This document shows positions 34,747-43,843 of a DNA stretch of 64,000 nucleotides, in pieces; within the stretch, counting starts at the first letter, position 1, and every line of letters starts with the position of its first letter. Origin of the DNA: Paenibacillus arenilitoris (GTDB lineage: Bacteria > Bacillota > Bacilli > Paenibacillales > Paenibacillaceae). The notes under the pieces were generated by a model. That model did no database searches. It saw only the letters and a program-made list of their open reading frames with translations, and was not told the origin of the DNA. The position numbers and the translations under genes are program-made. The DNA lies in the NCBI RefSeq assembly GCF_014705655.1, contig NZ_JACXIY010000014.1, forward strand, positions 124,001-188,000, in the 5' to 3' direction.

Positions 34747-34849
34747 TGGCTTATTCTCCTTTACTGGCGGAATAGATTTTTGCCTTCATGAAGTCGACGA
34801 ACGGCAAGGGGCGGAATCGACGTTCCTGGCGATCCTTTTTTTCGGCGCC

Positions 34850-35581
34850 TTAATTCGGCTTTCGGGCTTTCACGATAAGAAAATGGGGATTCGTCGCAAG
34901 CCGCTCGTACCAGCGCTCATACCAGTCGGCGGCTTCGGGCTTGTCCTTCCACTCTTCGGCCGGCTGCGGCTCGACGAGCCGGTCGATGACGAATCGCTCC
35001 GACGCCGCGTTGATGATTTCCTGGAGAGGCCTCCTGTAGAAGGTGACTTCGACCGGGCCGGACTCCTTCTTGTTCCATACTTCCGACAGCAATTCGCGCG
35101 CGAAGTAATCCGGCCTGTCGAACAGCTTGAAGTCCATGAACGGATGATGGACGGAGAAGAGCAAATTCCCGCCCGGCTTCATGACCCTTTCGAACTCCCG
35201 GAACGTTGGCGCCCAATCCTCGATGTAGTGCAGCGTCAAAGAGCTTGAGACGAGGTCGAACGATTCGTTATCGAACGGAAGTGGCTCCGTCAAATCGCAG
35301 ACGCGTACATCCGCAAGGCCGCCAACCCGCTTTCTGCACGCTTCCGCCATGTTCGGGCTGACGTCGATGGCCGTCGCTTGCGCGCCGCGGCCAATGAATT
35401 GCTCGGTATACCACCCCGCCGCGCACCCGGCATCGAGAACCGCGAGCCCGCCCATGTCGCCCGGCATCAGCTTCATCATGGCCGGCCGCTCGTAGTAGGC
35501 GTTATGCCCGCTCGCCGCATCGACGCTTCGTTCATAGGCGACGGCCAGCTTATCGTACGCCTCGCGAATCTTTTCTTTCAT
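34850..35581 (-). CDS. Class I SAM-dependent methyltransferase
   Basis: 243 residues. AdoMet-binding motif VLDAGCAAGWYTEQF, second acidic residue in ATAIDVSPNM, motif IV SFDLVSSSLTLHYIEDW, and FSVHHPFMDF characteristic of the UbiE/Coq5-like small-molecule methyltransferases. GGAGG precedes the ATG. It is 15 bp downstream of the Nudix gene on the same strand, so the two are probably co-transcribed. Substrate unknown. Confidence 0.82.
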   Translation of the reverse strand: MKEKIREAYDKLAVAYERSVDAASGHNAYYERPAMMKLMPGDMGGLAVLDAGCAAGWYTEQFIGRGAQATAIDVSPNMAEACRKRVGGLADVRVCDLTEPLPFDNESFDLVSSSLTLHYIEDWAPTFREFERVMKPGGNLLFSVHHPFMDFKLFDRPDYFARELLSEVWNKKESGPVEVTFYRRPLQEIINAASERFVIDRLVEPQPAEEWKDKPEAADWYERWYERLATNPHFLIVKARKPN

Positions 35582-35596
35582 GTCTTCGCAGCCTCC

Positions 35597-36028
35597 TTAT
35601 TCGATCCACTGCCTCGGTCCTATCGTATGGAAGGGCGGCCGCCCTTCAAGCTTCAGGGCGTCCTGAATTCGGTTGTAGGTAAAGTCGCTCATCGGTGTTG
35701 GCAAATCGTCGATCGAAAAATAGCCGCATTCCAAAATTTCAGGCGAGCTCGGAATAGGAACTTGATCATTTGCGTTGCTGGAGAGGAATACAAAATGGTG
35801 CATATCGTAATGAGGGTCGTAATAGATGCCCGTTAATGGCCCAACCTCGACCTCTAGCCCCGTTTCCTCCTGCACCTCTCTTCGTGCCGTTTCCTGCGCG
35901 GATTCGTCCGCTTCCGATTTGCCGCCCGGAAGATCCCAGTTCAATTTGCCGTAGCTGTGCTTGACCAACAATACGCGGCCATCCGAATCCAAAATAATGG
36001 CTGCCGCACCCATTAGCTTATTCGACAT
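35597..36028 (-). CDS. Nudix hydrolase
   Basis: 143 residues. The Nudix box reads GGKSEADESAQETARREVQEETGL (positions about 36-59), with the REVQEE core intact. It hydrolyses a nucleoside diphosphate linked to another group; substrate not predictable. ATG 36028 is preferred over a GTG two codons earlier because GGGAG lies 7 nt upstream. Cotranscribed with the methyltransferase that follows. Confidence 0.85.
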   Translation of the reverse strand: MSNKLMGAAAIILDSDGRVLLVKHSYGKLNWDLPGGKSEADESAQETARREVQEETGLEVEVGPLTGIYYDPHYDMHHFVFLSSNANDQVPIPSSPEILECGYFSIDDLPTPMSDFTYNRIQDALKLEGRPPFHTIGPRQWIE

Positions 36029-36235
36029 AGTCACACTCCCTTATTCGGTATTGGAAAACAATAACCTAACGCCAAAAAGCGGAAATAGGTTTCAGGTACA
36101 TGTCGTTCAAGCTGAATCCGCATATGAACACGGATGCTGTGCGCCATTACCGGACTTGCCCCTCCCATATCCCCCATAGTAGAGTACATTCCACTTTCTG
36201 TAAATCGGCTGTTTAAACAAAATTCAAAACATTCC

Positions 36236-36265
36236 TTGACAGGAATATTCTCTATAGAGTATATT
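36236..36265 (+). promoter_or_regulatory. Promoter with overlapping palindrome
   Basis: TTGACA (36236-36241), an 18-bp spacer, and TATATT (36260-36265). The spacer contains the perfect 10-bp palindrome CTCTATAGAG (36250-36259), a likely repressor operator. The SRPBCC gene starts 44 nt downstream. Confidence 0.6.
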
Positions 36266-36308
36266 GTTAACAGAGAGCAGTAGCCAAGCGAATGGGAGGA
36301 TAAACCGA

Positions 36309-36782
36309 ATGCATCCAGACAACACGATGACGGCGGTGGTGGACCGCGAGTTAATCGTCAGCCGCACGTTTCATGCGCCGCGCGAGCTCGTCTTCGACAC
36401 ATGGACGAACCCCGGCCATCTGCCGAAGTGGTGGGGGCCAAACGGGTTCACGATCACCGTGCGGGCAATCGACGTCCGGCCGGGAGGCGTATGGCGCTAC
36501 GTCATGCACGGACCCGACGGAACCGATTACGACAACAAAATTTCGTATCACGAGGTTGTCCGTCCCGAACGATTGGTCTATTCCCATGGCGATGGCGAAG
36601 ACGACGAGCACTTCCGGGTTACCGTCACGTTCGCCGAGCAAGGGAACGGGACGACGCTCACAATGCGCTCGCTCTTCAAATCGGCCGAGGAGCTGGAGAC
36701 GGCCGTGAATCGGTACGGAGCGATCGAGGGCGCGAAACAAACGTTTGACCGCTTTGCCGAACAGTTGGCGACGCTGGCCTAA
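36309..36782 (+). CDS. SRPBCC (AHSA1-type) domain protein
   Basis: 157 residues, a single helix-grip fold of the AHSA1/START-like family: ELIVSRTFHAPRELVFDTWTNPGHLPKWWGP at the N-terminus, then RPGGVWRYVMHGPDG and YSHGDGEDDEHFRVTVTF. Such proteins bind hydrophobic ligands in the cytoplasm and are often encoded with ArsR-type regulators. ATG 36309 follows GGGAGGATAAACCGA; the frame extends 15 codons upstream without a ribosome site. It is 43 bp ahead of a VOC-family gene in the same unit. Confidence 0.85.
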   Translation: MHPDNTMTAVVDRELIVSRTFHAPRELVFDTWTNPGHLPKWWGPNGFTITVRAIDVRPGGVWRYVMHGPDGTDYDNKISYHEVVRPERLVYSHGDGEDDEHFRVTVTFAEQGNGTTLTMRSLFKSAEELETAVNRYGAIEGAKQTFDRFAEQLATLA

Positions 36783-36825
36783 TAACATTCCAACCAAAAA
36801 AAATCGAATGGAGAGGTGTATCACA

Positions 36826-37245
36826 ATGGCAATCCAAGCGAAACAAATTTATGTTAATCTTCCGGTAAAGGACCTGCAGGAATCGATCGATTTTTTCACC
36901 AAAATCGGGTTTGCCTTTAATCCGCAATTCACCGATCAGAACGCGACCTGCATGGTCATCGGCGAAAATATTTTCGCCATGCTGCTCGTCGAGCCGTTCT
37001 TCCAGACGTTCACGAGCAAGGAGATCGTCAATGCCCGCACGCATACGGAAGTTATCCTCGCCATCTCCGCGGACAGCAGGGAACAGGTCGACGAAATCGT
37101 GAATAACGCGCTGGCCGCCGGCGGACAGCCGTCCAAAGAGAAGCAGGACCACGGCTTCATGTATGGCTGGAGCTTCCAGGACATTAACGGCCATCTGTGG
37201 GAAGTGACGTATATGGACGAGAGCGCCTTCGAGCAAGGCGAATAA
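36826..37245 (+). CDS. VOC-family (glyoxalase/bleomycin-resistance fold) protein
   Basis: 139 residues. Paired beta-alpha-beta-beta-beta modules of the VOC superfamily: QIYVNLPVKDLQESIDFFTKIGF at the start, MVIGENIFAMLLVEPFF in the middle, DINGHLWEVTYMDESAF at the end. Glu in HLWEV is a possible metal ligand. GGAGAGGTGTATCACA precedes ATG 36826. It forms a short operon with the SRPBCC gene under the TTGACA promoter. Confidence 0.85.
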   Translation: MAIQAKQIYVNLPVKDLQESIDFFTKIGFAFNPQFTDQNATCMVIGENIFAMLLVEPFFQTFTSKEIVNARTHTEVILAISADSREQVDEIVNNALAAGGQPSKEKQDHGFMYGWSFQDINGHLWEVTYMDESAFEQGE

Positions 37246-37266
37246 GTGAGACGCTGAACGCAAAAA

Positions 37267-37312
37267 AAGAACGTTCCCGTACCGCTCTGACGAGCGATGC
37301 GGGGACGTTCTT
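37267..37312. terminator. Bidirectional terminator
   Basis: A 21-nt arm AAGAACGTTCCCGTACCGCTC pairs with 37292-37312 with a few mismatches around a 4-nt loop; it has an A-run on the left and covers the stop of the LacI-type gene on the right. Confidence 0.8.
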
Positions 37313-38324
37313 ATTCATTGTGCGGGGCGAGCGCCGTCGACGCCCGCACGACCAGCTCCGTCCGCAAGGTGACGCGGCGCCTGGCCGGTGCGGCGCCCTG
37401 CCCAAATTGCTCCAGCAGCAGGTCGACGGCGGCGGCGCCGATCCGCTCCATCGGCTGCGCGACCGAGGTGAGCGGCGGATCGGTGACCGAGGCGAGCACC
37501 GTGTTGTCGAAGCTGACGACCGACAGCTCGCCGGGCACCTTGATGCCCGCCTCCTTGGCCGCCTGCAGCGCGCCGACGGCGAGCAGGTCGTTGCAGCAGA
37601 AAATCGCGGTCGGCCGGTCGCTGCCTTCGAGCATCACAGCCGCCTCCCGCTTCGCATGCTCGATCCGGTGCTTGCATGGCCGCACATGGCGCTCCGGCAG
37701 CGGAACGCCTTCTTCCTCGAGCTTCTGCCTGAAACCGTGAAGCCGGTCCCGGCTGCTGCTGACCGCCATGCCCTCGGACAGGACGGCCATGCGGCGGTGG
37801 CCCAGCAGCAGCAAATGCTCCGCCGCGCTCCGGCCGCCCTGCCGGTCGTCCGCCACCACCGCGTGGACGGGTACGGCCGGCAGCTCGCGGCCGATGGCCA
37901 CGACCGGCATGGCCCCCCGCAGCTCGCGCAGCGTATCCGCGTTCCCCATGCCCGTGCCGATCATGATGCCGTCGACGCGCTTCTGCTTAAGCACCGACAA
38001 ATATTGCTCGATCCGCTCGTCCTTGTTGTCCGTGCTGCAAATGATGACGCTGTAGCCGAGCTGATGCCCCCGGTCCTCGACCGCCCGCGCCACTTCCCCG
38101 AAGAACGGATTCGCGATGTCCGGAATGAGCAAGCCCAGCGTATACGTATGCTTGCCGGTCAAGGCCGACGCGATCACGCTCGGCTGGTATTGGAGCCGCT
38201 CCATGATGGCGAAGATTTCGCGCCTTCGCTCCTCGCTTATTTTCCCTTTGGAGTTGATGACCTTGGATACGGTCGCGATCGATACGCCCGCCTCGCGGGC
38301 TACGTCGTAAATAGTCGCTTTCAT
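37311..38324 (-). CDS. LacI-family regulator of the inositol operon
   Basis: 337 residues from ATG 38324 (GAGG 7 nt upstream). Helix-turn-helix ATIYDVAREAGVSIATVSKVIN (3-24), hinge QPSVIASALTGK, then a sugar-binding sensor domain (GLLIPDIANPFF, FCCNDLLAVGALQAA, VVSFDNTVLASVTDPPLTSV). It is the last gene on this strand after iolB, 100 bp away. Inositol operons are usually controlled by the DeoR-type IolR, so a LacI regulator here is a variant. A perfect palindrome in front of iolD is a candidate target. Confidence 0.85.
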   Translation of the reverse strand: MKATIYDVAREAGVSIATVSKVINSKGKISEERRREIFAIMERLQYQPSVIASALTGKHTYTLGLLIPDIANPFFGEVARAVEDRGHQLGYSVIICSTDNKDERIEQYLSVLKQKRVDGIMIGTGMGNADTLRELRGAMPVVAIGRELPAVPVHAVVADDRQGGRSAAEHLLLLGHRRMAVLSEGMAVSSSRDRLHGFRQKLEEEGVPLPERHVRPCKHRIEHAKREAAVMLEGSDRPTAIFCCNDLLAVGALQAAKEAGIKVPGELSVVSFDNTVLASVTDPPLTSVAQPMERIGAAAVDLLLEQFGQGAAPARRRVTLRTELVVRASTALAPHNE

Positions 38325-38424
38325 GCGCATTCCTCGCTCGCTCATGTCGTCCTACTCCCTATTATGCTCGGAGAAAGGCGCAATTGGCAATAATAACCTG
38401 ATGCCGAGCGGCTTCCGCCTCCGC

Positions 38425-39234
38425 CTATTTCTTCAGCATCCACTCGTGATCCGGATCGTTATGGAACCGCCATGTGCGGATTGGTCCGGCCATCACGTTC
38501 AAATAATACACCTCGTACCCGGCGGGAGCCGCTACCGGATGGTAGCCCTTCGGCACGAGCACCGCCTGTCCGTCCGCCACCGCGAGCGTCTCGTCGAGCG
38601 AGCGGTCGTCGGTGTAGACGCGTTGGATCGCGAAGCCCTGCGAGGGCTCCACGCGATAATAATACGTTTCCTCCAGCAGCGATTCGTCCGGCAGCGCGTC
38701 GCGGTCGTGCTTGTGCGGCGGGTAGCTGGACCAGTTGCCCTCCGGCGTGAACACCTCCACGACGAGCAGGCTGTCCGCCGGCTCCCCCTCCGGCAAAATA
38801 TTGTGCACGAGCCGCTCATTGCTGCCGCTGCCTCGCTTCTCCGCGCCCACCTGCTCCGGCGCGATCAAGCGGGCTTCATGGCCGCCCCGCCCCGGCGCCG
38901 TGCAGACGGCCACCTCGACGTCCGTCAGGGCGGTCAGCTCGTAGCGGTCTCCGCTCGGCACGTAGACCGAATACGGCGGCATCTTCTCGAATACGCTCAT
39001 CCGACCGCCGATATCGGTCCACTCGGCCGCGGCCGTCGATACGTTCGCCCTTCCGCTCAGCAGCACGAGGCACGCTTCCCGCTCGCCCGTCTCCCTGCGG
39101 ACGCGCTGCCCGGCTTCGAGCTTCAGCGCTTCGAAGCCGACGTACTGCCACCCCGCCGACTCCGGCGTAATGCGAAGCACGCTGCCTTCCGCGTCGGGGC
39201 GCGCCGATGCCGGCACAATCAATGGCGACGTCAT
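38425..39234 (-). CDS. iolB: 5-deoxy-glucuronate isomerase
   Basis: 269 residues, KduI/IolB-type bicupin. Recognisable metal-site segment YPPHKHDRDALPDESLLEETYYYR and the FHNDPDHEW end. It converts 5-deoxy-glucuronate to 2-deoxy-5-keto-gluconate, the fourth step of myo-inositol breakdown in the cytoplasm. ATG 39234 follows GGAGGGGATTCA and overlaps the stop of iolG by 4 nt (39231-39234); the longer open frame to 39387 lies inside iolG and is discarded. Confidence 0.92.
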   Translation of the reverse strand: MTSPLIVPASARPDAEGSVLRITPESAGWQYVGFEALKLEAGQRVRRETGEREACLVLLSGRANVSTAAAEWTDIGGRMSVFEKMPPYSVYVPSGDRYELTALTDVEVAVCTAPGRGGHEARLIAPEQVGAEKRGSGSNERLVHNILPEGEPADSLLVVEVFTPEGNWSSYPPHKHDRDALPDESLLEETYYYRVEPSQGFAIQRVYTDDRSLDETLAVADGQAVLVPKGYHPVAAPAGYEVYYLNVMAGPIRTWRFHNDPDHEWMLKK

Positions 39235-40283
39235 TGAATCCCCTCCTTCGCGAGCGTCTGCTTCGCAAGGCCGCAAGCCTCGGCCAGCTTCACCGGCCTG
39301 CCGAGCCGCAGCGAGCATTTGGCCGCAAGCGCCATCAGCTCGGCCTGATACCCGTCCTGCCCGCTGACCGGCACGTCCGTGCCGCATGCGATGCTGGCGA
39401 CGAATTGCGCCGTTTCCAGCACATACGCCTCGTTGTACCGCTCCAGGAAGAAGTGCAGCGGCTTGTCGCGGAGAACGCCGTCCGCCGTATGAATCTCCGC
39501 CGTGTTCGGATAGTCGTTCGCGGCCGTAGCGCTGCCGCCGGAGCCGAATACCTCGACGCGCTGATCGTAGCCGTACACCGCTTGACGGCTGTTATCGATG
39601 ACGCCGAGCGCTCCGTTTGCGAACTTGATCGTCACGATAGCGGTATCGATGTCGTCGCACTCCGCGAACGACGGGTCCACGAGCACGCTGCCGTACGCGT
39701 GCACCTCCACCGCCTCGCTGCCGGACAGGAAGCGCGCCATATCGAAATCATGGATCGTCATGTCCATGAAGATGCCGCCCGACGAGCGGACGTACGCCAT
39801 GCTTGGCGGCTCCGGATCGCGGGACGTGATTTTCACGAGATGAGGCTGGCCGACCTGCCCGGAGCGCGCCACCTCCCTTACCCGACGGAAATTATGGTCG
39901 AAACGCCGGTTGAAGCCGACCTGCAGCTTGACCCCGGCCGCCTCCGCCGCCTCGATCGCTTCCTTCGTCTGCTCGATGTCCATGCTGATCGGCTTCTCGC
40001 AGAAGATGTGCTTGCCCGCCGCCGCGGCCTGCTTGATGAGCGGGACATGCGTGTCCGTCGGCGAGCAAATGAATACCGCCGTTATCGACGGATCGTTCAT
40101 CACGTCTCCGCTATCGCGCGTCACGCGGCCGATTCCTCTTGCCGCCGCCCATTCGCGCAGCTTGTCGTCCGCGAAGGGATCGCTGATCGCGGCCACTTCC
40201 GCGTCCGGCCGCCGCAGCATATTTTCCGCGTGGATCCTCCCGATCCGCCCGGCCCCGATAATGCCGATTCTGACTTTGTCCAT
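39231..40283 (-). CDS. iolG: myo-Inositol 2-dehydrogenase
   Basis: 350 residues, Gfo/Idh/MocA fold: Rossmann motif RIGIIGAGRIGRIH, the EKPISMD motif with catalytic Lys, and FMDMTIHDFDMARFL carrying the conserved Asp/His pair. It oxidises myo-inositol to 2-keto-myo-inositol with NAD, the first step of the pathway. ATG 40283 has AAGGAG 9 nt upstream. It lies between iolA and iolB and overlaps iolB by 4 nt. Confidence 0.9.
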   Translation of the reverse strand: MDKVRIGIIGAGRIGRIHAENMLRRPDAEVAAISDPFADDKLREWAAARGIGRVTRDSGDVMNDPSITAVFICSPTDTHVPLIKQAAAAGKHIFCEKPISMDIEQTKEAIEAAEAAGVKLQVGFNRRFDHNFRRVREVARSGQVGQPHLVKITSRDPEPPSMAYVRSSGGIFMDMTIHDFDMARFLSGSEAVEVHAYGSVLVDPSFAECDDIDTAIVTIKFANGALGVIDNSRQAVYGYDQRVEVFGSGGSATAANDYPNTAEIHTADGVLRDKPLHFFLERYNEAYVLETAQFVASIACGTDVPVSGQDGYQAELMALAAKCSLRLGRPVKLAEACGLAKQTLAKEGIQ

Positions 40284-40358
40284 AGCGTCATGCTCCTTCT
40301 GCTCCATTGTGCGTTGCTGCCGGTCTTATCTTACGCGCCGAACCTCGGCGGCAGCGGA

Positions 40359-41822
40359 TTACCAGCGCGAGGTGACCATTTTCTTCCTCGTGTAGAACTC
40401 GACGCCGTCAGCGCCGTTCGCGTGCAAATCGCCGTAAAACGATTTTTTCCAGCCGGAGAACGGGAAGAACGCCATCGGAGCGGGAACACCGAGATTGATG
40501 CCGAGCATGCCCGCGTCGATCGTCTCGCGGAATTGTCGGACGTTGCCGCCGTCCTGGGTGAACAGGCAGGCCCCGTTCGCGAACTCCGATTGATTGGCGA
40601 GCGCGATCGCCTCGTCCAGCGTATCGGCGCGCACGATCGACAGCACCGGCGCGAATATTTCGTCCTCCCATATTTTCATCCCGCGCTCGACGTTATCGAA
40701 GATCGTCGGACCGACGAAATAGCCCGCTTCGCCCGTCGCCGCGTCCTTGCGTCCGTCGCGCAGCAGCAAAGCGCCTTCCGTCTCGCCGAAGTCGATATAT
40801 TTCAGCGTTCTTTCCTTGTGCGGCCCGCGAATGACGGGCCCGAGGAAGACGCCTTCGTCCATGCCGTTGCCGATTGCGATGTTATCGGCCGCTTCCTTGA
40901 TTTTGCCGACGAGCGCATCGCCGATGCCGCCGACCGCGACGACGACCGCGCACGCCATGCAGCGCTCGCCGGCCGAGCCGAACGCGGCGCCCACGATTTG
41001 CTGGACGGCCGCGTCGAGATCGGCGTCCGGCATGACGATCGAATGGTTTTTGGCGCCGGCCAGCGCCTGCACCCTTTTGCCGTAGGAGGTGCCGGTCTTG
41101 TACACGTACTCCGCCACGGGCTGCGAGCCGACGAACGAAACCGCCTTGATGTCCGGATGCTCCAGCATGCCGTTCACCACGTCGTGGGCGCCGTGAACGA
41201 CGTTCAGCACGCCCGCCGGAAGCCCCGCTTCCTCGAACAGCTCCGCAAGCCGGTTCGCGAGCAGCGGCGTCCGCTCGGACGGCTTCAGCACGAACGTATT
41301 GCCGCAGGCGATGGCGAGCGGGAACATCCAGCAAGGCACCATCATCGGGAAGTTGAACGGCGTAATGCCGCCCACGACGCCGATCGGATAGCGGTACATC
41401 GCCGACTCCAGGTTCGTCGCGATGTCGGGCAGCACCTTGCCCATCATCAGCGTAGGGGCGCCCGCGGCGAATTCGACGCACTCGATTCCCCGCTGCACTT
41501 CTCCGTACGCTTCCGCGTAGCTTTTGCCGTTCTCCTTCGTTATGATCGAAGCCAGCTCTTCCCAGTGGCCGACAAGCAGCTGCTGGTATTTGAACAAAAT
41601 TCTCGCCCGCTTCGGCACCGCCGTCCGGCTCCATGCCGGGAACGCCACCTTCGCCGCTTGAACGGCGGCGTCCAGCTCCGCCTTCGAAGACAGCGGCACG
41701 TAGGCAAGCACTTCCTCCGTCGCGGGATTATAGACCGGCTCTGCCGCTTCCGCGGCGGACGCGGTCCACCGGCCCCCGATATAATTGTCGATCTTTTGCG
41801 TGGTGCTCGTCTGATTATTCAT
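40359..41822 (-). CDS. iolA: Methylmalonate-semialdehyde dehydrogenase (acylating)
   Basis: 487 residues, aldehyde dehydrogenase superfamily. Catalytic Cys lies in [18 protein letters not shown]; other motifs [25 protein letters not shown] and [14 protein letters not shown]. In the inositol pathway it converts malonate semialdehyde to acetyl-CoA and CO2. ATG 41822 is chosen (AGGAG about 11 nt upstream) over the long overlapping extension to 41984 inside iolC. Confidence 0.92.
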   Translation of the reverse strand: MNNQTSTTQKIDNYIGGRWTASAAEAAEPVYNPATEEVLAYVPLSSKAELDAAVQAAKVAFPAWSRTAVPKRARILFKYQQLLVGHWEELASIITKENGKSYAEAYGEVQRGIECVEFAAGAPTLMMGKVLPDIATNLESAMYRYPIGVVGGITPFNFPMMVPCWMFPLAIACGNTFVLKPSERTPLLANRLAELFEEAGLPAGVLNVVHGAHDVVNGMLEHPDIKAVSFVGSQPVAEYVYKTGTSYGKRVQALAGAKNHSIVMPDADLDAAVQQIVGAAFGSAGERCMACAVVVAVGGIGDALVGKIKEAADNIAIGNGMDEGVFLGPVIRGPHKERTLKYIDFGETEGALLLRDGRKDAATGEAGYFVGPTIFDNVERGMKIWEDEIFAPVLSIVRADTLDEAIALANQSEFANGACLFTQDGGNVRQFRETIDAGMLGINLGVPAPMAFFPFSGWKKSFYGDLHANGADGVEFYTRKKMVTSRW

Positions 41823-41842
41823 GGTCGTTCCGTCTCCTCTCG

Positions 41843-42847
41843 TCAGTTCGGGCTTGCCGCGTTGCTCATCCGGATAAATTCGTCGACCTGCTCCTTCGTC
41901 GGCATCGCGTCGGAGCAGCTGTGGCTTGACACGACGATCGCCGCCGCCGCGCTGCCGTATTCCATGCTTCGGGCGATCGGCCACTGCTGCATGAGCCCGT
42001 ACAGGAAGCCCGCCGCATAGGAGTCACCGGCGCCGAACGTCTTGACGACGTTCGCCTTGAAGCTCTTCGCGCGATGGCTGGAGCCGTCCTTGGCATAGGC
42101 GATCGACCCGTCCTTGCCGTGCTTGATAATGACGATTTGGGCGCGGTAATCGAACCACTTGGCCGCGGTGACGCGATCGTCATGGCCGGTATTCGCTTCA
42201 AACCGCTCCATCATGTCGAATTCCTCGCGCGTGCCGATGACGATGTCGCATTTTTCCGCCGCCAGATTGTAGTAAGCTGCCGTCTCCTCCTCCGAGGCCC
42301 ACGTATAGGGCCGGTAGTCGAGGTCGAACGCGATGACGGCACCGTGCCGCCGCGCGTATTCGAGCGACTGGAACACCGCCTCGCGGGAAGGGCTCTTCGC
42401 CAGCGCCGTGCCGGATATGAGCAGCAGCTTCGCGCCGGCGACGACCTCCTCCCTCACCTCGGCTGCCGTTAGCAGCAGATCGGCGGCGTTATCCCGGTAC
42501 ATCAGAATGCTGCAATCCGTCGGGCTCTTGATTTCGGTAAAAGCGAGCCCCGTCACCGCGCCGGTCCGATCGGTCACGACATTGTCCGTGCCGATGCCTT
42601 CCCGCTCCAGGTAACGGACGATGAACCGGCCCATCTGGTCGTCCGCCACTTTGCCGACAAAGCCGATCTTCAGCCCCAGCCTCGCCATGCCGATGCAGAT
42701 GTTCGCGGGCGACCCGCCGACGTATTTCGTAAACGTAACCGTATCCTCCATCGGCCGGTTGATTTCATTGGCGTTCAAGTCGATGCACAGGCGGCCGACC
42801 GCCACGAAATCAAGCGTCTTTCCTTCCGGAAATCGGATGCTGTTCAT
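41843..42847 (-). CDS. iolC: 5-Dehydro-2-deoxygluconokinase
   Basis: 334 residues, PfkB/ribokinase fold. N-terminal [25 protein letters not shown] substrate region, [15 protein letters not shown], and the C-terminal active-site motif [16 protein letters not shown] with catalytic Asp. It phosphorylates 2-deoxy-5-keto-gluconate. GGGGAG precedes the ATG; the gene starts 3 bp after iolE. Confidence 0.92.
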   Translation of the reverse strand: MNSIRFPEGKTLDFVAVGRLCIDLNANEINRPMEDTVTFTKYVGGSPANICIGMARLGLKIGFVGKVADDQMGRFIVRYLEREGIGTDNVVTDRTGAVTGLAFTEIKSPTDCSILMYRDNAADLLLTAAEVREEVVAGAKLLLISGTALAKSPSREAVFQSLEYARRHGAVIAFDLDYRPYTWASEEETAAYYNLAAEKCDIVIGTREEFDMMERFEANTGHDDRVTAAKWFDYRAQIVIIKHGKDGSIAYAKDGSSHRAKSFKANVVKTFGAGDSYAAGFLYGLMQQWPIARSMEYGSAAAAIVVSSHSCSDAMPTKEQVDEFIRMSNAASPN

Positions 42848-42850
42848 GGC

Positions 42851-43771
42851 CTACTCCCCTCTCTGCCCGGCCTCGGGCACTATCGAGTCGATATACCGCA
42901 ATGCGCGCCGCGCATATTCGTACGGCGGATGCAGCGCCGGATCCTGCTCGCCCTCCAGCATCGCCCAGCCGGCATAGCCCCGATCAAGCAACTCCGTCAC
43001 GATCGGACGAAAATCGATGCAGCCGTCTCCAGGGACGGTGAACACGCCCTTGCGGATGCAGGTGATAAAGTCGGCCTGCTCGGCGCGGGCTTCGTCCAGC
43101 ACTGCCTGGCGAACGTCCTTCAAATGCACGTAGGCGATCCGGTCGTAATGCTTGCGTAGAACGGCCAGCGGGTCGGCGCCGCCGTAATAGGCATGGCCCG
43201 TGTCGTACAGCAGGTGGACGAGCGACGGGTCGGTCAGCTCCATCAGCCGGTCGATCTCCTCCGGCCGCTCCACGACGGTGCCGCCGTGGTGATGGTACGT
43301 CAGCTTCAGCCCGTACTCCCGGGCGATGCGGCCCGCGGCGTTCAGCCCTTCGGCCAGCGATTGCCAGCCCGCTTCGTCGAGCCGGAGCACCTCCTTCTCG
43401 TTCGGCGTCCGCCGAGGGTCGAAGTGAAGCGAGCCGCCGACCTCCGCCGTGCTGATGACCGTGCTCCCCATATCGCTTAAGAAAGCCGCATGCTCCCGGT
43501 AGGACGCCAGCTCTTGCTCGCGGTAAGCGGGATCGGAGAACAGCACCGACTTCCACTGCGAGACCAATTGAATGCCCCGCGATGCCAGCTCGCGCTTCAG
43601 CACCTCCGTATCTTTGGGATACTTTCTGCCCATTTCCGTTCCCTTAAGCCCGAGCCTTTGCATATCGTCCAAAATCGTTTCGTAAGCCGTGTCCGCGCCA
43701 TGCTCGCGCACGTCCTCCCCGACCCAATTGATCGGATGCGCGCCGATTTGAAAAGTGAGCTTCTCCAGCAT
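42851..43771 (-). CDS. iolE: Inosose dehydratase
   Basis: 306 residues, xylose-isomerase-like TIM barrel with IolE features: IGAHPINWVGEDV at the start, AEVGGSLHFDPRRTPNE, TYHHHGGTVVE and VHLKDVR (metal-binding Glu/His/Asp positions). It dehydrates 2-keto-myo-inositol. AGGAGG before the ATG; the gene sits between iolD and iolC. Confidence 0.92.
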   Translation of the reverse strand: MLEKLTFQIGAHPINWVGEDVREHGADTAYETILDDMQRLGLKGTEMGRKYPKDTEVLKRELASRGIQLVSQWKSVLFSDPAYREQELASYREHAAFLSDMGSTVISTAEVGGSLHFDPRRTPNEKEVLRLDEAGWQSLAEGLNAAGRIAREYGLKLTYHHHGGTVVERPEEIDRLMELTDPSLVHLLYDTGHAYYGGADPLAVLRKHYDRIAYVHLKDVRQAVLDEARAEQADFITCIRKGVFTVPGDGCIDFRPIVTELLDRGYAGWAMLEGEQDPALHPPYEYARRALRYIDSIVPEAGQRGE

Positions 43772-43843
43772 ATCGCTGCCTCCTCTCGGGCTTGCCCGGC
43801 AAGCCCGCTTCAGTTAATGAGCCTTATCCTGCGTACGCTGCGC

